A stretch of 64,000 nt of DNA from JAUIIK01 sp963745675 (GTDB lineage Bacteria > Chloroflexota > Chloroflexia > Thermomicrobiales > CFX8): the NCBI GenBank assembly GCA_963745675.1, contig CAVUYM010000013.1, forward strand, positions 124,001 to 188,000, written 5' to 3'. The notes beneath the pieces were generated by a model. That model had not been told where the DNA came from. It ran no database searches and was given only the letters and a program-made list of their open reading frames with translations. Shown piece by piece: positions 44,606-53,894 of this stretch (positions are counted from its first letter, which is position 1; every line of letters starts with the position of its first letter). The position numbers and the translations under genes are program-made.

Positions 44606-44772
44606 AATTCCCTCACCCCCGGCCCCTCTCCCACACGCTTCCGCTGTGCTTCAGCGGGGGAGAGGGGAGGAAGACAGGAACATGTGCGCTTCGTCTTTAT
44701 TCTTCATGTCCGGCTCCCCCTCTCCCCGCGTAGCGTAGCGAAGCAGTGGGAGAGGGGGCCGGGGGGTGAGGG
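44606..44772. repeat. Second pair of CCCTCTCC...GGAGAGGGG intergenic elements
   Basis: Element one (44610-44665) has CCCTCACCCCCGGCCCCTCT, then CACACGCTTCCGCTGTGCTT, then CAGCGGGGGAGAGGGGAGGA. Element two (44708-44772) has CCCCCTCTCCCCGCGTAGCG, then GCAGTGGGAGAGGGGGCCGG, then GGTGAGGGAAC. Same two element types and the same order as at 38768-38905. Confidence 0.6.
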
Positions 44773-44778
44773 AACTCC

Positions 44779-46276
44779 CTACACAATCCCCATCCCAAAC
44801 AGCGACTGATAGACAATGACGATCCCGGCAACAGAGATGGCGGCGGCGCTAACTGCCGGTACGAATCTCGGGATACGTAGCTCAAATGAGAAGCGGCGGA
44901 AGATCCAGCGGGCGTAGACGACGAACAGGCCGATGGCGACCAGGACGGCGGCGAGGCCGAGGCTGAAGGCGATGACGAGGACGATGCCCAGTTCCAGACG
45001 GTCGAGCGAGATTGCGCTGAGCAGCAGGATCAAGGCCGAGGGACAGGGCACAAGGCCGCCGCTGATTCCCATCGCCAGCAGGCCGCGGGTGGTGACGTTG
45101 TTTGGTGGCGCGTGACTGTGGCCGTGGTTGGGATCGCTATGGTCGTGGACGAGCGGGCCGCTGCTGGCCCCGCTCAACATGACGCGTACACGCCCATAGA
45201 GCAGGGTTGCGCCTATCGCGACGACCAGAATGCCCGAGCCGACGCCGAGCCAGGGGTAAAGATCCTCGGGCAGGATGAAGCGCGAGAGCGACAGGGTCAC
45301 GAGAGCCAGGAGGAAGACGCCTGCAGTGTGGGTCAGCGTGACGGTCAATCCGAGGATGCCAGCATGTTTGGCTGTGCCACGGGTACCGACGAGGTAGGCG
45401 GCGACAACCGCTTTGCCGTGGCCGGGTGAAAGAGCATGCAGCGCGCCCCAGCCGGCTGCCAGTAGGAGCAGGATCGCGATCAGACCGGGTGTCAGTTCGG
45501 CTTCGCCTAGCCGCTCCGCTAGCCGGTCGGTTGCGCCAGTGCGATCGGCGGGTCGATGCGGCGACTTCGGAAGCGCGATCAGGTTCGATTGCCGGGAGCG
45601 GTGCGCCTGTGCCTGGCTTTATTTCGAAACTGGCTGTGCGCATATCGAGCGGGCTGGAGAGCCGGTCGCCGGGATAGTTGGTCAAACCGCCGGTGATGCT
45701 GACGCTCAGTGCATCGGTGATGGGTACGACGATGCCCTCCCCGCCACGGACAACGATCTCGCGCCAGCCCAGTCTGCTGTCGTAGTTTGTGTCTGTGTAC
45801 GAGCCAGTTCCGGATGCCTGCCAGTTCTCCGGCAGAGATCCTAGCAGGGTCGCTTCGATCAGGGTGGTGTTGAGTTCGGCTTCGCCGTCACGGTAGCGGA
45901 TGCTGGCGCTGTCGAGTATGAGGTCGATGCGTTCACCGGCGACGATCAGTTCGAGATTGTCGATGATGGCCGGCAGTTCGGCGTCGATGTAGGCGCGAGA
46001 TTCTTCTGTAGAGATGACGCCGTCGTTATTCGGGTCGAGCTTGCTGCGCTCCTGGAAGGTTGGGATCTCAGCCAGATCGAGCGCGTAGTAGAGCGTTACC
46101 TGATCCTGCTCGAAGGTGAGTTCGCTGTAGTGGCTGATGGTGAAGTTGCCGAGTGGATGGGCGGCCGCGATCTGGATAGTGCCGAGCAGTGCGATGAAGA
46201 GTATGAGCGGGATCAGCAATCGCCGCTTTCCCCGAAGTCGTCTGTGCATGTCCTGTCCATCCATCTTCAGCAGCAT
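44779..46276 (-). CDS. Nickel/cobalt transporter, NicO/RcnA-like, with EF-hand-like extracytoplasmic N terminus (frameshifted)
   Basis: About 500 residues. From 46276 a signal segment (RRLLIPLILFIALLGTIQIA) leads to AAHPLGNFTISHYSELTFEQ and an extracytoplasmic domain with a Ca-loop-like motif (DPNNDGVISTEESRAYID). Near 45540 the frame changes by one base. The membrane part follows: a GHGKAVVAAYLVGTRGT motif with the metal-binding His, then GLTVTLTHTAGVFLLALV, the HxH stretch HDHSDPNHGHSHAPPN, and GGLVPCPSALILLLSAISLD. These are the hallmarks of the NicO family exporters/importers of nickel and cobalt. The frame-2 part alone is 44779-45348. The initiation Met could also be 46249. Divergent from the KefB-like antiporter. 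Confidence 0.8.
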
Positions 46277-46532
46277 CCCATTAGTTTCCCTACGGAGAAG
46301 GCGACGCTTTGGATTGAGGAAGATGGCACTAGAGGTGTATCGGCTATCCTTTAGAGTAGGTTGATCGGTCGTTGAAGCATTCGATCGGCAAAAGGCAATC
46401 TCCCCGGGCTTGATCAGGGCCTAGCTCGATAGCCGTATTGGCTGTCGTTGAACTCGAACTGTACCGGACCTATTTCCAGGCTCTCGATGAGACACCGTCT
46501 ATAGCGCTTGATAGTCAGGATAGTAGCGACAC

Positions 46533-48428
46533 ATGCCGCACGAAACCGACATCATTGCGACGCTCACCGCTGCGGTCGTTGCCGCGGCGATTGGCGGTCA
46601 TATTGCTGCGATGCTGCGTATGCCGCCAATTCTGGGCTTCCTGCTGGCTGGCGTTGCCGTCGGGCCATTCACGCCTGGCCCCATCGCAGACTCAGGGATC
46701 GCTAATCAGCTAGCCGAGTTCGGCATCATCCTGTTGATGTTCGGCGTCGGAATCCATTTTTCTCTCAAAGATCTGCGGGCGATTCTACGGATCGTCCTGC
46801 CGGCGGCAACAGCCCAGCTTGTTTTGGTAGCCGTGCTCGTGGCGGGAGTGCTGAGCCTCTGGGGTTGGGGGCTCGGGCCGGGACTGCTGATGGGCGTGGC
46901 GGTCTCGATCGCAAGCACGGTCATCGTCGTCCACGCCTTCGACCGGCGTGGTGAGCGCGATTCGCTGCATGGCCGGGTGGCGGTTGGCTGGCTGGTGATC
47001 GAAGACTTGCTGACCGTGCTCGTTCTCATCCTCGTGCCCTTGCTTGCGGCTGGCGATGGTGGGCGATCGCTGATGACGATTGTCGAGGCGGTCGGGCTGG
47101 GCATTGCTGAGGTTGTGCTGCTCTCCGTTGGTCTGCTCGTCATCGGGATGCGGGTCGTGCCGCGCTTGCTGCTGTTGACTGCGCGGCTGAATTCGCGCGA
47201 GCTGCGGCTGGTGACGGTCCTGGCGCTTGCGCTGGGCATCGGCTACGGGGCAGCGACGATCTTCGATGTCTCCTTCGCTCTCGGCGCGTTCCTGGCCGGG
47301 CTGGTCGTTAGCGAAGCGGACATCAGCCACCAGGCGGCCGCGGATGCGCTGCCGTTGCAGGATGCCTTCGCGGCGCTCTTCTTCGTTTCGGTGGGGATGC
47401 TCTTTGATCCGGGATTCCTGCTGGAAGAACCTGTGCTGGTGATTGTCATCGTGCTGTTGATCGTGATCGTCAAGCCGATAGTGACGCAGCTGCTGCTCTC
47501 GGCCCTGCACTTCCCCGAGCGTCCCGGTTTGCTGATTTCCGCCAGCCGCGCCCAGATCGGAGAGTTCTCGTTCATCCTTGCTGGTGTTGGCTTAGCCGAG
47601 GGTATCTTCAATGATGATCAGGTCAGCCTGATTCTGGCCGGTTCGATTATCTCGATCCTGCTCAATCCGGCGATGTTTGCCGGTGTCGGGCGCTTCGCAC
47701 AGCATATTCCGATGCGGTTGCCGGTGCGGCTGCCGTTCAAACCATTCCATATCGAGCCAGCTCCTGATACGAGCATGCGTGGCCATGCCATTGTCCTCGG
47801 TGGGGGTAGGGTCGGCGCTCAGATCACCGCTGAGCTGCGCCAGCTTGACCTCCCGGTGATTGTCGTTGATTTCCACCGCAATGTCGTCGAGACAATGCGC
47901 GCTTCTGGCATACCGTCGGTTTATGGCGATGTCGCCAATCCCGTTCTGATGAGCCATCTCGATCTGCCGCATGCGCGCGTTCTGATCGTCGCGATTACCG
48001 ACGAATTTGCTGCCAGGTTGTTCGTCGAGCGTGCGCGGGCGATGATGCCGGAGCTTCCGATCGTTGTGCGTACTCACAATGAAACGGAACGCGCCTATCT
48101 GGATGGCTTGCCGTTTACCGAAGCGGTTATGGGAGAGCGTGAGCTGGCGATTGAGATGGGCAGCTATGCGCTGCGGCAGTTCGGCTTCCCTCTTGATGAG
48201 CTGGATGCTGTCGAACAGGAGCTGCGTCACTTGCCCGAAGAAGAGACCGTGATCGTGCACTCTCTCAGATCGAAATCCGGTCTAGTTACATGCTCAGCGC
48301 CTGTTCGAGCCTGCCGAGCGCGAAATCCCAGACTTCGTTCGTTTGCTCGTAACAGCGATCCCAGTCTTCGCCTTCACCGAAGCCGGCTTCGGTCAGCTCG
48401 ATGTGGGTGCCGTCCGCCGTCGGAGTGA
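46533..48428 (+). CDS. CPA2-type monovalent cation:proton antiporter (KefB-like) with TrkA-N domain
   Basis: About 590-630 residues. Twelve or so helices of the Na/H exchanger domain fill residues 5-390 (MPPILGFLLAGVAVGPFTPG; FGIILLMFGVGIHFSLKDLR; FALGAFLAGLVVSEADISHQ). A RCK/TrkA-N domain starts at about 410 with AIVLGGGRVGAQITAELRQL and continues FHRNVVETMRASGIPSVYGD and NPVLMSHLDLPHARVLIVAI. The family exchanges K+ or Na+ for protons in the inner membrane. After VEQELRHLPEEETVIVH the last 50 residues are Arg/Ser/Cys-rich, antisense to the SRPBCC gene, and look unnatural. A one-base shift at about 48262 gives a stop at 48283-48285, which is the more believable end. Confidence 0.88.
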   Translation: MPHETDIIATLTAAVVAAAIGGHIAAMLRMPPILGFLLAGVAVGPFTPGPIADSGIANQLAEFGIILLMFGVGIHFSLKDLRAILRIVLPAATAQLVLVAVLVAGVLSLWGWGLGPGLLMGVAVSIASTVIVVHAFDRRGERDSLHGRVAVGWLVIEDLLTVLVLILVPLLAAGDGGRSLMTIVEAVGLGIAEVVLLSVGLLVIGMRVVPRLLLLTARLNSRELRLVTVLALALGIGYGAATIFDVSFALGAFLAGLVVSEADISHQAAADALPLQDAFAALFFVSVGMLFDPGFLLEEPVLVIVIVLLIVIVKPIVTQLLLSALHFPERPGLLISASRAQIGEFSFILAGVGLAEGIFNDDQVSLILAGSIISILLNPAMFAGVGRFAQHIPMRLPVRLPFKPFHIEPAPDTSMRGHAIVLGGGRVGAQITAELRQLDLPVIVVDFHRNVVETMRASGIPSVYGDVANPVLMSHLDLPHARVLIVAITDEFAARLFVERARAMMPELPIVVRTHNETERAYLDGLPFTEAVMGERELAIEMGSYALRQFGFPLDELDAVEQELRHLPEEETVIVHSLRSKSGLVTCSAPVRACRARNPRLRSFARNSDPSLRLHRSRLRSARCGCRPPSE

Positions 48429-48711
48429 CGCGGAAGGTCACGGTGGTTCGGCCCGGTTCCGAGGGTGCGTACCACTCCGTCAGGACCGACTCATTCGGGG
48501 TGCTATCGAGGATTTTGATCTGGACGCTTGCGCCCATAGCCCACTTGAGATGTAACCAGCCGTCGGGCAGGTCTTCGATCTCACCGTCCTCGATCAGCCA
48601 TCGCCGCCAGCCGTCAGGCTCGCTGACTGTCTGGTAGGCGTAGTCGAGGGAAGCAGGGACGGTGAGTTCGCGTTCGATTGACCCGACCGCTTTCTACAGT
48701 GCTGTCTGCAT
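48286..48711 (-). pseudogene. SRPBCC (AHSA1-like) domain protein with an in-frame TAG at codon 6
   Basis: An ATG at 48709-48711 behind a GAGGAGG site opens MQTAL, then TAG (48694-48696), then the same frame continues KAVGSIERELTVPASLDYAY, WRRWLIEDGEIEDLPDGWLH and GRTTVTFRVTPTADGTHIEL to the stop at 48286. This is a complete START/AHSA1-type lipid- or hydrophobic-ligand-binding domain of about 140 residues. There is no start codon between the TAG and the internal Met at 48537, which lies too far into the domain. A nonsense mutation or a base-call error is the choice. It is convergent with the antiporter and overlaps its apparent 3' tail. Confidence 0.6.
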
Positions 48712-48851
48712 CTCTTCACCCTCCTCTGTCAAGATGTGCACCTCGCGATGGACCGTTCACTCAATGACCGCCCACCCACATAGGGCGGCCATCTGATGAA
48801 AGAATCTGTCCGTCTTTGGCTCGATTCTACATGTCTCGGCAGATGACGAGT

Positions 48852-49646
48852 CTACAGATCTCTCGGCGCAGCATCTTGAGGAACGTAGCCGAGATCGCGG
48901 CGGGTGTCGGTCAAATCATAGACCTGACGCGGGTTGTTGGAGATACCGTAGTAGATGCCATACTGCACGTCGCTGGCTTCCAGCGCGCAGCGAATCAGCT
49001 CGGCGCAGTCGCGGTGTGAGAGGTAGATCGCTCGTGCACGCGGTCTGATCTCTTCCGGGCCGAGCGGCTGGCTCTTGATGGTCAGCTTGTGGTCGGCAGA
49101 GATCGGCGGGTTGGCCGGGTCGTCGTTCGTCATGACCCAGCCCAGGCGAAGCATGATCGTGCGGATGCCGTGAATATCGGTGTAGTAGCGTCCGATGTCT
49201 TCCCCGATAGCCTTTGAAAGCCCGTAATAGGAATCGGCTCGTACTGGCGTCCGGGGATTGACCTGCCGGGTATCGTCCAGACTGTAGATATCGGGCATAC
49301 CGTCCGCTTCGTACATCCCGGTGGCGTGGTTGCTGCTGGCGACGATGACCTGCTCGACGCCGGATCGTACGGCGGCCTCGAAGATATTGCGGGTGCCGAC
49401 AATATTGCTATGCAGCGCCGTTTCCCAGGTTGTGTCCATCTCGACGGCAGCCGCCAGATGGACGACGGCGTCGATGCCTTCGAAGGCTGGCGCGATCGTC
49501 TCCAGATCCGCAATGTCCGCCACAAGGCTTGGGAAGTCAGCCGGTTCATAGGTCAGGCAGCGGAAATCGTACTGATCTCCGAGCCGTTGGCGTAGGACTG
49601 TGCCGATCAATCCGTTTGCGCCGGTTAGCAGAACTTTCTTTGGCAT
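48852..49646 (-). CDS. NAD-dependent epimerase/dehydratase (extended SDR), uronate dehydrogenase-like
   Basis: 264 residues. NAD-binding motif KVLLTGANGLIGTVLRQRLG, then DIADLETIAPAFEGIDAVVH, LAAAVEMDTTWETALHSNIV, the catalytic region VIVASSNHATGMYE and the active-site tyrosine-lysine pair in ADSYYGLSKAIGEDIGRYY. SSNH followed by the YYGLSK block is typical of uronate dehydrogenase-like proteins that oxidise hexuronates. It is the last gene of a minus-strand cluster that starts with an Opp/Dpp-type transporter at 57615. Substrate is inferred from relatives and context only. Confidence 0.85.
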   Translation of the reverse strand: MPKKVLLTGANGLIGTVLRQRLGDQYDFRCLTYEPADFPSLVADIADLETIAPAFEGIDAVVHLAAAVEMDTTWETALHSNIVGTRNIFEAAVRSGVEQVIVASSNHATGMYEADGMPDIYSLDDTRQVNPRTPVRADSYYGLSKAIGEDIGRYYTDIHGIRTIMLRLGWVMTNDDPANPPISADHKLTIKSQPLGPEEIRPRARAIYLSHRDCAELIRCALEASDVQYGIYYGISNNPRQVYDLTDTRRDLGYVPQDAAPRDL

Positions 49647-49702
49647 AGTGTCATTTCCCCAAGCCTCTGTGGTCGTATTCGCGGCGGTTATTCCCGGATG
49701 AA

Positions 49703-50503
49703 CTATGGCATATCCGATGGGCCGTGCGGCCCCTCAACTCTGAGCTTGCCGGCTGAGTAGCCACCGTCGACGACGAGCGTCTGGCCGGTGATGAAGCGGG
49801 CACTGTCCGACGCCATGAAGAGGACGGCGTCCGCGATCTCGTCCGGCGTACCGAGGCGGCCAAGTGGCACCTGATTGATGAAGACCTTCTGATACTCCGG
49901 CGATTGAATGTCGCGCGAGATGTTGGAGATGTCGGTCAGTCCGGGTGAGACGACGTTGGATGTGATGCCGTAGCGGCCAAGCTCGAGCGCCATGACCCGC
50001 GAAAGCTGGATCTCGGCCGCTTTCGATGCGGCGTGCGGACCGGAATTCGGACGGGCGTTGTTGCCGGCTGTCGAGCCGATCAGGACGATGCGCCCACCCT
50101 CGCCCTGGTCGATCAACTGGCGGCCGACCGCCCGGCTGAGCAGGAATGCGCCGCGCAGCTGCACGTCGACCTGAAGATCCCAGTCTTCGTCGAGAAGATC
50201 GACGATCTCTTTGTGGACGCCAGCGCCAGCGCCATGGACGAGGACATCGACGCGGCCAAAGCGCTTGACCATCTCCTCGACCATGCTGTTGACCTGGCTG
50301 CTATCCCGGACATCGGTATGCTGATAGAAGGCTTGGTAGCCTTGCTCGGTCAGTTCCTGCTCTGCCTGCTCGCCCCACTCGTCGTCGATATCGGCGATAG
50401 CTACCATCGCGCCGGCCTGGGCAAAGCGATTCGCTATGATGCGGCAGAGGCCGCCTGCCGCTCCGGAGATGAGCACTGCTTTCCCTGTGAAATCCTCTGG
50501 CAC
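49703..50503 (-). CDS. SDR family oxidoreductase, catalytic tyrosine position replaced
   Basis: 266 residues of the classical short-chain dehydrogenase fold. GKAVLISGAAGGLCRIIANR is the dinucleotide motif, DIDDEWGEQAEQELTEQG follows, then VDVLVHGAGAGVH and the serine in IVLIGSTAGNNARP. At the YxxxK position the sequence reads GPHAASKAA: Lys161 is present, but His157 stands where Tyr is expected. Relatives often have PHYAASK, so an in-frame loss of one Tyr codon is possible. The C terminus (FITGQTLVVDGGYSAGK) is standard. If real, the enzyme would be inactive or unusual. It sits between the deacetylase and epimerase genes. Confidence 0.85.
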   Translation of the reverse strand: MPEDFTGKAVLISGAAGGLCRIIANRFAQAGAMVAIADIDDEWGEQAEQELTEQGYQAFYQHTDVRDSSQVNSMVEEMVKRFGRVDVLVHGAGAGVHKEIVDLLDEDWDLQVDVQLRGAFLLSRAVGRQLIDQGEGGRIVLIGSTAGNNARPNSGPHAASKAAEIQLSRVMALELGRYGITSNVVSPGLTDISNISRDIQSPEYQKVFINQVPLGRLGTPDEIADAVLFMASDSARFITGQTLVVDGGYSAGKLRVEGPHGPSDMP

Positions 50504-50538
50504 GTCGTACCTCTTCTTCTATGCGTCATCGACGCCAG

Positions 50539-51462
50539 TTAACTCTGCGGTGGATAGGTCTTGAGCCAGTGACGAGCGATCTCGTCGCGGCGGGCGAACC
50601 AGACATCGCCACGCTCTTTAGCGTAGGCCAGAAACTTGTCGATCGCGCGTGCCCGGCCGGGACGGCCCGACAGGCGGCAATGTAGCCCGAGCGACATCAT
50701 CGCCGGGCGCGTCGCGCCTTCGTCATGGAGTTGGTCGAAGGAGGCGACGAGATAGTCATAGAACTGGTCGGAGTTCGCCCAGCCCGGGGAAGAAAGGTAG
50801 CGTCCATCGTTGGTATCTGAGGCATAGGGCACGACCAGCCAGGGACGGCCGAGTACTCGCACATAGTAGGGCAGATCGTCGTTGTAGGCGTCGGAGTCGT
50901 AGATGAAGCCGCCTTCTTCGGCGAGCAAGCGCCGGGTGCGTTCGCTGGAGGCGTAGCGGCAATACCAGCCGACGGGCCGTTCGCCGACATGCCGCTCGAT
51001 TGCCTCGATCGCCTGCTGAATCTCCCGGCGCTCCTCATCTTCGCTCATCCGAAAATGCTCGCCCCAGAGATAGCCGTGGCTACAGGGCTCGTGGCCGAGT
51101 TCCGCCAACGCCGGGCCGAGCTCCGGGTTGCGTTCGAGGGCGCGGCCGCAGAGGTAGAAAGTTGATGTGACATCGTGCTTCTGGAAGATGTCGAGCAAGC
51201 GCCAGACACCGACCCGGCTGCCATATTCGACACTCGATTCTCCCGCCAGATCCCGCACGCCCTCCGGCATCGGATAGCGGAAGTCGCCGCCTTCGGTGAC
51301 GCCGTCTCCATCGGGGAAGCTGCGTTCAGCGCCCTCTTCGTAGTTCACGACGAGACTGATGACGACGCGCGCCTGGTTCGGCCACTCAATCTGCGGTGGC
51401 CTGCGGCCGTAGCCGACAAAATCACGCTCGCCGTGGTTGCTCAACGGTTCCATACCGTTCAT
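50539..51462 (-). CDS. Polysaccharide deacetylase family protein, PuuE allantoinase-like
   Basis: 307 residues. The NodB fold is indicated by ARVVISLVVNYEEGAERSFP, GSRVGVWRLLDIFQKHDVTS, TFYLCGRALERNPELGPALA, ELGHEPCSHGYLWG (His metal ligands) and EIQQAIEAIERHVGERPVGW, plus the late His in SLGLHCRLSGRPGRARAIDK. The layout, including DFVGYGRRPPQIEWPN at the start, is that of the cofactor-independent allantoinase PuuE and related amidohydrolases rather than of chitin or peptidoglycan deacetylases. No other purine-degradation gene is nearby, so the true substrate may be another cyclic amide or an N-acetyl sugar of the same catabolic cluster. Confidence 0.85.
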   Translation of the reverse strand: MNGMEPLSNHGERDFVGYGRRPPQIEWPNQARVVISLVVNYEEGAERSFPDGDGVTEGGDFRYPMPEGVRDLAGESSVEYGSRVGVWRLLDIFQKHDVTSTFYLCGRALERNPELGPALAELGHEPCSHGYLWGEHFRMSEDEERREIQQAIEAIERHVGERPVGWYCRYASSERTRRLLAEEGGFIYDSDAYNDDLPYYVRVLGRPWLVVPYASDTNDGRYLSSPGWANSDQFYDYLVASFDQLHDEGATRPAMMSLGLHCRLSGRPGRARAIDKFLAYAKERGDVWFARRDEIARHWLKTYPPQS

Positions 51463-51483
51463 CCCATCCTCACAACAGACCGA

Positions 51484-52589
51484 TCAGCCTGCCTGCACAT
51501 CCGCCCAGCGGCCCTCATCGAGGGAGACCCGGATTGCCGCGAGCACCTTCTGACTCGCCAGTCCATCCTCGAAATTCGGCCAGGTCGCTTCGCCGGCATG
51601 GATGTCGCTGATGAAACTCTCGACGAGTCTGCGGTTGTAGTGAAAGAGGATGCCCATCGGGAATGGGCCAGCGTTGATTGCCGGATCGGGCGCAGGTTCG
51701 TACTCGAAAATGACGCGATCTTGAGGATCGTCGCGGGTGACGGCTATGAGCGATTCGGAGGTGCGTCCATCCTGATGCCAGAGCAGGGTGCCTTCTGAGC
51801 CATAGACGCGCATTCCGCTGGCACCGGCCGGGAATGAGGCCCAGCCGGAGCGAAAGAGCGCTTGCCCGCCGTTGGCGTACTCGGCGATCCAGGAGGCGGT
51901 GTCGTCGACATCGACCTGGCCAATACCACCGTTCGCGAGTGGCCGCTCCGGGATATGAGTTGCGCCATGCGCGACGACCTTCGTCAGCGGGCCGCCAAAC
52001 CAGAGTGCGAGATCAATCGTGTGCGCGCCATATTCGACGAAGACGCCGCCATTGGCATGCTTGCGCTGCATCTTCCAGTGGAGCGGTCGCTGCGGGTCGA
52101 CGAATTGCGCGTTGACGCCGATATGCTCGAAGAGCTGTACCTCACCGATGAAGCCTTCGCTGACGAGTTCGTGCATCCGTGTCACGACGGGAGAGTGGCG
52201 GAAGAGGAAGCCGATCTTGCCGATCCGACCGGCTCGTTTGGCCGCGGCCAGCATCTCTTCGCCTTCACTGACGGTGTAGCCGATGGGCTTTTCGCAGAGG
52301 ACGTGTAGCCCGGCATCATAAGCGGCTATTGCGAGATCGCGGTGGGTGTCGTCCGGTGTTGCGATGACGACGGCATCCAGATTGCCTGGATCATGGAATA
52401 GCTGACCGGGATCGGTTTCTACCCTGGCGACGTCGTGGCGTTCGCGCCGCTGCACGGGCGGCTGATTCGTCCGGATCAGCGACAGCAACGACCTCAACAC
52501 CAGGGTGTGAGGCGAATGCCGGGTAGATGCGCCCTGGAACCCCACGCTCCCATCCCGATGATCCCAACGCGTACAGGATCAATCGCCAT
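51484..52589 (-). CDS. Gfo/Idh/MocA family oxidoreductase (two N-terminal frameshifts)
   Basis: About 365 residues. From the ATG at 52587-52589 the N terminus reads MAIDPVRVGIIGMGAWGSRA, the NAD-binding motif. It then changes frame (near 52525) to YPAFASHPGVEVVAVADPDE and again (near 52455) to ERHDVARVETDPGQLFHDPG. The rest is open: LDAVVIATPDDTHRDLAIAA, then the EKPIG motif in GLHVLCEKPIGYTVSEGEEM. The C-terminal sheet has VFVEYGAHTIDLALWFGGPL with the conserved Gly-x-His. Such enzymes oxidise or reduce sugars and inositols with NAD(P). It is adjacent to a second member of the family. Confidence 0.85.
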
Positions 52590-52637
52590 TCCAGAACTCC
52601 TCACCTTTTCAATGTCTCGACAGACTCAAAAGAGTCA

Positions 52638-52692
52638 GGCTGTCATCCCGGCCAGAGGCCGAATACCCGCGTAGCGGATGGGATGACAGCCT
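52638..52692. repeat. Dispersed GTCATCC...GGATGAC palindromic element
   Basis: Starts AGGCTGTCATCCCGGCCAGA and ends GCGGATGGGATGACAGCCT. The outer 11 bases are a perfect inverted repeat (AGGCTGTCATC/GATGACAGCCT), and GGCCGAATACCCGCGTAGCG forms the middle. Located between the two Gfo/Idh/MocA genes; possibly an mRNA-stabilising or processing hairpin within the cluster. Confidence 0.65.
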
Positions 52693-52722
52693 GGGATAGA
52701 TCACTTCCAAGAGACGATAGGT

Positions 52723-53840
52723 CTAGCCTTCGAGCGGCAGGTCGACCCAGCGGCGTTCGTGGAAGGAGAGTTCGACGGCGTTGATCGCTTCCTGGACCCA
52801 TGCGCCGTCCTCGAAGTTGCCCTGATTGCGGTCGCCACCGTCGATGATCTCGTCGATGAAGTCGTTGATCAGGTTGGCGTAGAAGAGCGTGCGCCATGAT
52901 TCGCGGGCATGGCCGCCGACCGGATAGAACTCCTGCGGGATCTCAAGCTCGCGGAACTCGACATCGTCCGGCGTTGCGATCTTGATCGTCTCGGCGACGC
53001 CGAACTCTTCGACGAGGCGGCAGATGATCGCGCCCTTCTCTCCGTAGAGACGGACCTCGATACCCGGGTAGTTGCCGATCGTCACATAGCTACTCTGAAC
53101 GAAGCCAATCGCTCCGTTCTCGTACTCGTGGATGTAGATGTCGCCGTCGTCGAGATTCATCCGCGTCATCATGTTGGTGTCGCCCGCCATGCGCTCCGGG
53201 ATGAAGTTGCGCATCGTGCCGACGACGCGGGTGTAATCGGAATCGACCCACCAGTGTCCGATATCGATAACCGGCGCCCCATAGCCTTCCAGGGATGACG
53301 TCTGGATCACCGACTGATCGCCTTTGGGAGCGCCCATGCGGCGCGGCGCGTTTGGATCGAGCCATTGAGAGTTCTGTTCGTAGCCGTTATAGATGAAGGG
53401 TGTGCCGACGAAGCCAGCGTCGATCATCGACTTGGCATAGCGCACGCCGGGGCTGTAGCGGAAGGTGAAGCCCAGCTTCGTCTTCAGCCCTTTGCTGCTG
53501 GCCAGATCGGCAGCGGCCCGTGTTTGCCGGTAATCGCGATGGACCGGCTTCTCGCACAGCACATGCTTGCCGTTCTCAAGCGCAGCCCAGGAGAGGTCGA
53601 AGTGCGTCTGCCCGAGGTCACGACATCGACGATATCGATATCGGTTCTGGACACGACAGCTTGCCAGTCTTTGGAATGCTCGGGGATGCCGAACTCAGAG
53701 GCGAAATCACGAGCGCGATCTTCTGCCGGATCGCAGATCACGACAACTTCGCAACGCGGATCGCGCTGCCAGCCGGGAACATGGGCCATTTCTGCCCATC
53801 GTCCGGCCCCGAGAACAGCTACTCGCAGCTTATCTGCCAT
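52723..53840 (-). CDS. Gfo/Idh/MocA family oxidoreductase (frameshifted)
   Basis: About 372 residues. The ATG at 53840 opens MADKLRVAVLGAGRWAEMAH, the NAD motif, followed by RCEVVVICDPAEDRARDFAS and DIDIVDVVT. A one-base shift near 53605-53615 leads to the EKP motif (MLCEKPVHRDYRQTRAAADL), KLGFTFRYSPGVRYAKSMID and the catalytic-domain segment VIDIGHWWVDSDYTRVVGTM with the conserved Asp-x-Gly-His. The C terminus ends SFHERRWVDLPLEG. Paralogue of the gene at 51484. Together they probably process a sugar acid or inositol-type compound imported by the transporter just upstream. Confidence 0.85.
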
Positions 53841-53894
53841 ACCTTGAATCTCCAGATTCAGCCGGCAGCCTGCCGCCGGTCATTATGAAATTTT

